Source: an uncultured Collinsella sp.
GTDB lineage: Bacteria > Actinomycetota > Coriobacteriia > Coriobacteriales > Coriobacteriaceae
Length of the DNA: 29,563 nt
Direction of reading: 5' to 3'
Assembly: GCA_902464565.1 (NCBI GenBank)
Contig: CABQJV010000028.1
Coordinates: 1 to 29,563 of the forward strand
Each line of letters begins with the position of its first letter. Position 1 is the first letter of the stretch. Shown one piece after another: positions 25,081-29,563 of the stretch. Both the position numbers and the translations under genes were made by a program. The notes below the pieces were generated by a model. The model made no database searches. It was given only the letters and a program-made list of their open reading frames with translations, and had not been told where the DNA came from.

Positions 25081-25464
25081 ATGTTTAAATATGGCAAAAA
25101 AGCCGGCTACATGGGCATCGCGCTGCTCGTACTTGCGGTGATTCCGCTGGTGGTTGCAGCGTGTGTTATCCCCAACATTGGCCCCGAGGTGGCAACGAAG
25201 TTTAACGCCGCCGGCGAGGTGACGCGCTGGGGTAAGAGCTACGAGCTGCTGGCACTGCCGGTGCTCAACCTGCTGCTGAGCGTGGCGACGTACTTTACGG
25301 CGGGACGCCAGGCAAAGAACAACGAGGACTCCGCTGTGATGGCACGTCTTGCGTGCGAGCGCTACCTGCGCAACGGCTGCATCACGGGCGTGTTCCTCAA
25401 CGTAATCAACGTCTACTTTATGTATTCGGCGATTACTGGAACGGGCTTTGGCTTTGGTTTCTAG
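25081..25464 (+). CDS. Small DUF1648-type membrane protein
   Basis: A 127-residue protein with three predicted membrane helices (about 11-33, 54-72 and 98-120). The segment IGPEVATKFNAAGEVTRWGK just after helix 1 matches the DUF1648 motif found in SdpI-like immunity and sensor membrane proteins, where it faces outside. The C-terminus is glycine- and phenylalanine-rich (GTGFGFGF). It starts 11 bases after ychF with a modest GGAC ribosome site. The only neighbour beyond is a convergent gene 9 bases away, with no terminator hairpin seen between. Function unknown; membership of DUF1648 is from motif recognition. Confidence 0.85.
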   Translation: MFKYGKKAGYMGIALLVLAVIPLVVAACVIPNIGPEVATKFNAAGEVTRWGKSYELLALPVLNLLLSVATYFTAGRQAKNNEDSAVMARLACERYLRNGCITGVFLNVINVYFMYSAITGTGFGFGF

Positions 25465-25473
25465 CTTGTCCTT

Positions 25474-25863
25474 TTAGGCAACGAGCCTGCACGCATATTC
25501 AATGGCTGCTGCGAGGCCGCCGCTCGATCGTGGTTTAAATACCATGTCGGCGGCGGCCTCGTTTTCGTATCCGGCGCCGCGAAGGGCAAGTGCGATACCG
25601 GCTTCCAGGAGAAGGGGCAGACCTCGTTGGCTGGTTGCGATTACGGCAGCCTGCTTGAGCGAGCAGCTGTGCGCTTGGCATTGGATGGCAAGTTCACCTT
25701 GCGCCGGGCAAGGGACCAGAACGGCGGCGACGCGACTTGATAGCAATGCAAATGCTGTGCGCTCATCGGGCGAAAGGCATTCAGCTTCAACGACGACGAG
25801 CTTGGGCGGTTCGCTGCTTGTGCGAAGTGTGGCTCGGTGCATGCGGACCGAAGAACCCGACAT
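25474..25863 (-). CDS. Unknown 129-aa protein divergent from XRE regulator
   Basis: A 129-residue soluble protein I do not recognise. It has a predicted mixed fold: a strand-like KLVVVEAECL, helix DERTAFALLSS, strand VAAVLVPCP, then small-residue helices (LPLLLEAGIALALRGAG; GGLAAAIEYACRLVA). Five cysteines, no signal peptide or membrane segment. The ATG at 25863 has AGGAG 6 bases upstream and is preferred over one 24 bases earlier, which would overlap the operator palindrome at 25887-25910. Its promoter appears to lie in that palindrome, shared with the XRE gene, so expression is probably controlled by it. The pair could be a regulator and target, or an atypical toxin-antitoxin-like unit. Confidence 0.72.
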   Translation of the reverse strand: MSGSSVRMHRATLRTSSEPPKLVVVEAECLSPDERTAFALLSSRVAAVLVPCPAQGELAIQCQAHSCSLKQAAVIATSQRGLPLLLEAGIALALRGAGYENEAAADMVFKPRSSGGLAAAIEYACRLVA

Positions 25864-25886
25864 AGAAAACTCCTGTGTATTCGGCA

Positions 25887-25910
25887 AAACGTAAACTATA
25901 GTTTACGTTT
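25887..25910. promoter_or_regulatory. Perfect 24-bp palindromic operator
   Basis: AAACGTAAACTA is followed directly by its exact reverse complement, with no spacer. TATAGT, a good -10, is present at the centre on both strands, so a protein bound here would block transcription in both directions. It lies 23 bases from one start codon and 29 from the other. Confidence 0.85.
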
Positions 25911-25939
25911 ATGTTCGGCTCCATTTCAAACTCGGCTGC

Positions 25940-26158
25940 ATGGACGAACGTGCGAAACAGATTCTTGGCAGGCGGGTCGAAGAGACACGCAGGAACCTTG
26001 GTATCTCCAAGGTTGATTTTTGTGTGGCGACAGGAATCAGCCGACCCTACCTCGACCGAATCGAAGATGGGACGGCAAATTTCACGCTCAAGGTTCTATT
26101 TAAGATCGCACCCGCACTCGGCATGACGGTGTCAGAACTTCTCGAGGGTATCGAATAG
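25940..26158 (+). CDS. XRE-family (Cro/CI-type) transcriptional regulator
   Basis: A 72-residue protein that is a single helix-turn-helix domain: ILGRRVEETRRNLGISKVDF, then CVATGISRPYLDRIEDG as the recognition unit and TLKVLFKIAPALGMTVSELL as the closing helices. Such proteins bind short palindromes as dimers; the 24-bp palindrome 29 bases upstream is the obvious target and would give autoregulation. There is no Shine-Dalgarno sequence before the ATG and no other in-frame start, so translation is weak or starts by another route, which suits a low-level regulator. It resembles restriction-system controller proteins and antitoxins in size, but no such partner is recognised nearby. Confidence 0.88.
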   Translation: MDERAKQILGRRVEETRRNLGISKVDFCVATGISRPYLDRIEDGTANFTLKVLFKIAPALGMTVSELLEGIE

Positions 26159-26192
26159 GGCGTTCCCCGCTGCTAATTGACGCTCTTTGGGC

Positions 26193-26440
26193 GGGTCCCC
26201 CTGGTTGCGATGTGCAAAATCGCGAGTATTCAGCACCTGTTCAGCCGTAGATGGTAGCTCGGGCGGCTGGCTTTGCTTTTTTGACAGTAGTTAATCCACA
26301 CGCTAAATAAAAATGTGGAATAAATATTTACCAGACGCCTCTTTCGTCCTAAAAGTTCGTCTAATAATCGGCCGATTCTATGCCTCCGGCGGAGAAATTG
26401 CAGAATACCCCGATTTTTGCACGCCCCGAGGGGGACCACC
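26193..26440. mobile_element. Second MITE-like inverted-repeat element
   Basis: The arms at about 26193-26234 and 26400-26440 are imperfect inverted repeats of about 40 bp: both contain GGTCCCCCT near the outer end, then TGCAAAA(A)TCG, and GTATTC near the inner end. The interior of about 165 bp is AT-rich (AATAAATATTTACC) and holds no convincing gene. The sequence is unlike the element at 8445. It fills the gap between the convergent XRE and asparaginase genes. No transposase and no clear target duplication. Confidence 0.5.
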
Positions 26441-26479
26441 TGTCGTTTGAGGCTGCGATAAGTGGAACTGCCTTAGGGA

Positions 26480-27493
26480 TTACGCCATTGGGATGCGGTC
26501 GTGGTTGACTTGGCTGTAGAACAGGCGCTGGATCTCGGCCGCATCGCGTGACTGGCCGAGTGCCCACATGGTCTTGGCCACGAGCGTCTCGGTGGTCATA
26601 TCGTCGCCGCGCAAAATACCCGGATGATCGACGTAGGCACGGCCGACCTCATAAACACCCAGGTCAAGGCCCTCCTCGGGGACCTGCGTGGTCATAACGA
26701 CAGTACGACCCGAATCAACCCAGCGGAAAATCGCCTCCTGGAACGACTCGCCCGACTCACCAAACTCGGGGATACCGCCAATGCCAAAGGTCTCCAGAAT
26801 CACGGCGTCGTAGCTATCGGCAAGGGCGTCGAGGATGCCCGGGTTTACGCCGGGCGTAAGCTTGAGTACAAATACGCGCGGATCGATGCTGTCGTAGAAA
26901 CGCACCGGGTTTTCGCCCTGATGCGTGCCGTGAAGCCCATTGCGCACGATGCGGTCATTGCGGATGTAGGCAATGGGCGGATAGTTGACGCTAATGAACG
27001 CGTTAAAGCTCATGGTGCGCTGCTTGCGGGCGCGCGTGCCGGCAATGGCGACGCCGCCAAACACGATCGACACATCGTGCGAATGCTCGTCGAGCGCATA
27101 GAGCAGGCTCTGATATAGATTGAGCTTGGCATCGGTAAAGGGGTTGCCCATGGGCTTTTGCGAGCCGGTGAGCACGATGGGCTTGGGGCTGTCTTGAATC
27201 AGGTAGGAAAGCGCTGCTGCGGTGTAGCTCATGGTGTCGGTGCCGTGCAGAATCACGAAGCCGTCGTGGTCGGCATAACCCTCGACGATGACATCGCGGA
27301 TGCGCATCCAATCGCTCGGGCGCATATTGGTGCTGTCGATATTCATGGGCTGCACCACGTCGAGCTCGCAGAGGCCCGAGATCTCGGGGACGCTCTGGGC
27401 GAGCTCCTCACCGGTCAGGGCGGGGGAGAGGCCGTTGCCGTCCTCGGCCGATGCGATGGTGCCGCCCGTGGCGATGAGAAGGATGCGCTTCAT
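26480..27493 (-). CDS. ansA: L-asparaginase (AnsA-type)
   Basis: Hydrolyses asparagine to aspartate and ammonia. The 337 residues match bacterial type I enzymes: catalytic Thr12 in ATGGTIAS, Thr85-Asp86 in HGTDTMSY, and Lys157 in GTRARKQRTM, the four residues of the family active site. There is no signal peptide, so it is cytoplasmic like E. coli AnsA. The ATG at 27493 follows AGGAA by 8 bases; an in-frame ATG 72 bases upstream lacks homology. Single gene; the gap upstream to guaA has a short GCCGCC/GGCGG hairpin in the leader at about 27514-27531. Confidence 0.95.
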   Translation of the reverse strand: MKRILLIATGGTIASAEDGNGLSPALTGEELAQSVPEISGLCELDVVQPMNIDSTNMRPSDWMRIRDVIVEGYADHDGFVILHGTDTMSYTAAALSYLIQDSPKPIVLTGSQKPMGNPFTDAKLNLYQSLLYALDEHSHDVSIVFGGVAIAGTRARKQRTMSFNAFISVNYPPIAYIRNDRIVRNGLHGTHQGENPVRFYDSIDPRVFVLKLTPGVNPGILDALADSYDAVILETFGIGGIPEFGESGESFQEAIFRWVDSGRTVVMTTQVPEEGLDLGVYEVGRAYVDHPGILRGDDMTTETLVAKTMWALGQSRDAAEIQRLFYSQVNHDRIPMA

Positions 27494-27760
27494 GCTGGTA
27501 TTCCTATCGTATTTGCCGCCGCAGAGGCGGAGTCGTTCGGCAGTATTGTGGCACAGAGCGTTCAATGTTCAAACGTATTACACCATCTGTAACGTCTGGT
27601 AACACTTCAATTGCCGTCAAATAGGGGCCCAGGTCGTGCGTTTGCCGTGCGCTGATGGCTGCGAGGGACGAGAAACCCCATATAACGTGTACACTATGGA
27701 AGTTATTTTCGTTCATTCATGCGGGTGGGCACCGGCTCCCCGCCAACAAGAGGGGGAACC

Positions 27761-29359
27761 ATGGATCAAAAGGCTTCCGCAAAGGTCCTCGTACTCGACT
27801 TTGGTGCGCAGTACGGTCAGCTCATTGCCCGTCGCGTCCGCGACCTCAACGTGTATTCCGAGATTGTCCCCTGTGACATCTCGGCCGACGAGATTCGTGA
27901 GATGAACGCCTCTGCGCTCATCCTTTCCGGCGGTCCGGCTTCCGTGTATGCCGAGGACGCTCCGTCTATCGATCCCGCCATCTTTGACCTGGGCCTTCCC
28001 GTCCTGGGCTTCTGCTACGGCCATCAGATCACGGCCGTGACGCTCGGCGGCAAGGTCGGCCACTCCGAGGTGGGCGAGTACGGCCGCGCCACCATCACGC
28101 GCACGGCCGGCGCCAAGCTCTTTAACTCCACGCCCATGGAGCAGACCGTGTGGATGAGCCACCGCGACGCCGTTTCCGAGGTGCCCGAGGGCTTTACCGT
28201 TACCGCCAGCACTGACGTGTGCCCGGTCGCTGCCATGGAGTGCGTCGAGCGCAAGATTTTCACCACGCAGTTCCACCCCGAGGTCAAGCACTCCGAGTAC
28301 GGTCAGCAGCTGCTGAGCAACTTCCTGTTTGAGATCTGCGGCCTGGAGCCCAACTGGAGCATGGACAACCTGGTCGAGACCATGACGGCCGAGTTCCGCG
28401 AGAAGGTCGGTAACGACCGCGTGATTCTTGCCCTGTCCGGTGGTGTCGACTCTTCCGTCGTGGCTGCGCTGGGCGCCCGCGCCGTGGGCAAGCAGATGAC
28501 CTGCGTGTTCATCAACCACGGTCTGCTGCGCAAGGGCGAGCCCGAGCAGGTGGAGGAGGTCTTCACCAAGCAGTTTGACGTCGACTTTATCCACGTTCAC
28601 GCCGAGGACCGCTATGCCGAGCTTCTGGCCGGCGTGACCGAGCCCGAGGAGAAGCGCCGCATCATCGGTACGCAGTTCTGGAAAGAGTTCTTCGCGGTTG
28701 CTCAGCAGCTCGAGACCGATGGCAAGCCGGTCAAGTACCTGGCTCAGGGCACCATCTACCCCGACATCATCGAGTCCGGCGCTCGCAAGACGGGCGGCAA
28801 GACGGCCACCATCAAGAGCCATCACAACCTGATCCCGTTCCCCGAGGGCGTGCACTTCGACCTTATTGAGCCGCTCGACCACTTCTTTAAGGACGAGGTC
28901 CGCGCGCTTGGTTTGGCGCTCGGCCTGCCGGCTCACATCGTGTTCCGTCAGCCCTTCCCGGGCCCGGGTCTGGCCATCCGCATCATCGGTGCGGTCGACA
29001 AGGAGAAGCTCGAGATCCTCAAGAACGCCGACGCTATCGTGCGCGAGGAGCTCGATGCCTACAACCAGCGCCTGTTTGAACAGACCGGCGAGCGCAACTC
29101 CGAGCACAGCTGCTGGCAGTATTTCGCGGTTCTGCCTGACATCAAGTCCGTCGGCGTTATGGGTGACGAGCGCACCTATCAGCGCCCGATCATCCTGCGC
29201 GCCGTCGAGTCCAGCGATGCCATGACCGCCGACTGGGCCAAACTGCCTTACGACGTCCTGGCCCGCATCTCCGGCCGCATCGTTGCTGAGGTCCCCGGCG
29301 CCAACCGCGTGTGCTACGACATCACGTCTAAGCCGCCCGCGACGATCGAATGGGAGTAG
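27761..29359 (+). CDS. guaA: GMP synthase (glutamine-hydrolysing)
   Basis: Converts XMP to GMP with glutamine and ATP. The 532 residues hold a class I amidotransferase domain (nucleophile Cys85 in GFCYGHQ, His172 and Glu174 in FHPEV), an ATP-pyrophosphatase domain with SGGVDSS near residue 226, and the C-terminal dimerisation domain ending KPPATIEWE. Length is typical. The ATG at 27761 follows AGAGGGGGA; an earlier in-frame ATG at 27719 has no homology. No purine riboswitch core was recognised in the 267-base leader and upstream region. Monocistronic, with a terminator about 115 bases past the stop. Confidence 0.97.
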   Translation: MDQKASAKVLVLDFGAQYGQLIARRVRDLNVYSEIVPCDISADEIREMNASALILSGGPASVYAEDAPSIDPAIFDLGLPVLGFCYGHQITAVTLGGKVGHSEVGEYGRATITRTAGAKLFNSTPMEQTVWMSHRDAVSEVPEGFTVTASTDVCPVAAMECVERKIFTTQFHPEVKHSEYGQQLLSNFLFEICGLEPNWSMDNLVETMTAEFREKVGNDRVILALSGGVDSSVVAALGARAVGKQMTCVFINHGLLRKGEPEQVEEVFTKQFDVDFIHVHAEDRYAELLAGVTEPEEKRRIIGTQFWKEFFAVAQQLETDGKPVKYLAQGTIYPDIIESGARKTGGKTATIKSHHNLIPFPEGVHFDLIEPLDHFFKDEVRALGLALGLPAHIVFRQPFPGPGLAIRIIGAVDKEKLEILKNADAIVREELDAYNQRLFEQTGERNSEHSCWQYFAVLPDIKSVGVMGDERTYQRPIILRAVESSDAMTADWAKLPYDVLARISGRIVAEVPGANRVCYDITSKPPATIEWE

Positions 29360-29474
29360 GCTGATAGGGTTCTGACCTGCATTTTTGAGTGCCGCACTGT
29401 GCCGCTGAGTTTCGTTTCGTACGACAGTCATGGCAAAGCCACCAGCGACGGCGGTGAGTAAAAACGATTTCCCA

Positions 29475-29507
29475 GCCTCCGTTCCCGCGTTGGGACGGAG
29501 GCTTTTT
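29475..29507 (+). terminator. Intrinsic terminator downstream of guaA
   Basis: GCCTCCGTTCC (29475-29485) pairs with GGGACGGAGGC (29492-29502), an 11-bp stem with one G-T pair and a 6-nt loop, followed by TTTTTC. Outer GAGTAAAAA (29456-29464) and TTTTTACTC (29515-29523) could extend the structure. Confidence 0.88.
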
Positions 29508-29563
29508 CTTTGCCTTTTTACTCCCTTTCACCTGCGATTTCGCCATTTACTCCCCGTATTTCA

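Noticed and set aside
27561..27760. Purine riboswitch before guaA
   Set aside because: TATAAC and nearby bases look suggestive, but the conserved junction sequences and the two paired hairpin loops of the purine aptamer are missing.
29328..29546. 72-codon minus-strand frame at the window end
   Set aside because: Overlaps the guaA 3' end and the terminator hairpin; lysine/arginine-rich with no ribosome site.

Overview
The window looks like a chromosomal segment of a gut actinobacterium of the class Coriobacteriia, most like Collinsella. The basis is the high-GC third codon positions, the gene content (type III glutamine synthetase, fused MurT-GatD, several iron- and zinc-dependent dehydrogenases, a GlvC/GlvA alpha-glucoside PTS system) and the style of the palindromic intergenic repeats. 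This assignment is inference from recognised protein families; no search was run.

Layout. 1-1478: a UPF0210/DUF711 (PFL family) protein on the minus strand. 1587-5815: a minus-strand one-carbon operon metF, a separate cobalamin-reactivation protein, then metH, joined by a 1-base overlap and a 9-base gap. 6242-8329: type III glutamine synthetase with a strong terminator. 8393-9150: a gene-poor stretch with a MITE-like inverted-repeat element, a tRNA 3' fragment, tRNA-Glu(TTC) with its terminator, a regular array of alternating 15-bp repeats and a terminator hairpin. 9151-13493: a minus-strand operon of two unknown helical-repeat proteins followed by a fused MurT-GatD lipid II amidotransferase. 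13994-18421: plus-strand iron-containing alcohol dehydrogenase, glycerol dehydrogenase, a C-terminally truncated GldA-like protein and a protein carrying four 4Fe-4S motifs.

18553-23866 is a divergent sugar locus. A TreR-like GntR regulator and a zinc alcohol/polyol dehydrogenase lie on the minus strand; a PTS EIICB (GlvC/MalP type) and a GH4 6-phospho-alpha-glucosidase (GlvA) lie on the plus strand. Three TCTAGA- or GTCTATA-type palindromes sit between them. 23993-25464: ychF and a small DUF1648 membrane protein. 25474-26158: an unknown 129-aa protein and an XRE regulator diverge from a perfect 24-bp palindrome. 26193-26440: a second MITE-like inverted repeat. 26480-27493: L-asparaginase. 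27761-29359: guaA with a terminator.

How the genes work together. MetF makes 5-methyl-THF, MetH passes the methyl to homocysteine through cobalamin, and the separate activation protein re-methylates inactive cobalamin. GlnN, MurT-GatD and GuaA all make or use glutamine amide nitrogen, and asparaginase releases ammonia. The sugar locus imports alpha-glucosides as 6-phosphates, splits them and may oxidise a released polyol. No classical CRISPR array, prophage or secretion system is visible. The least explained material is the set of palindromic intergenic elements, especially the 40-bp-period array at 8953-9087, and the XRE/unknown-protein pair around 25.9 kb.
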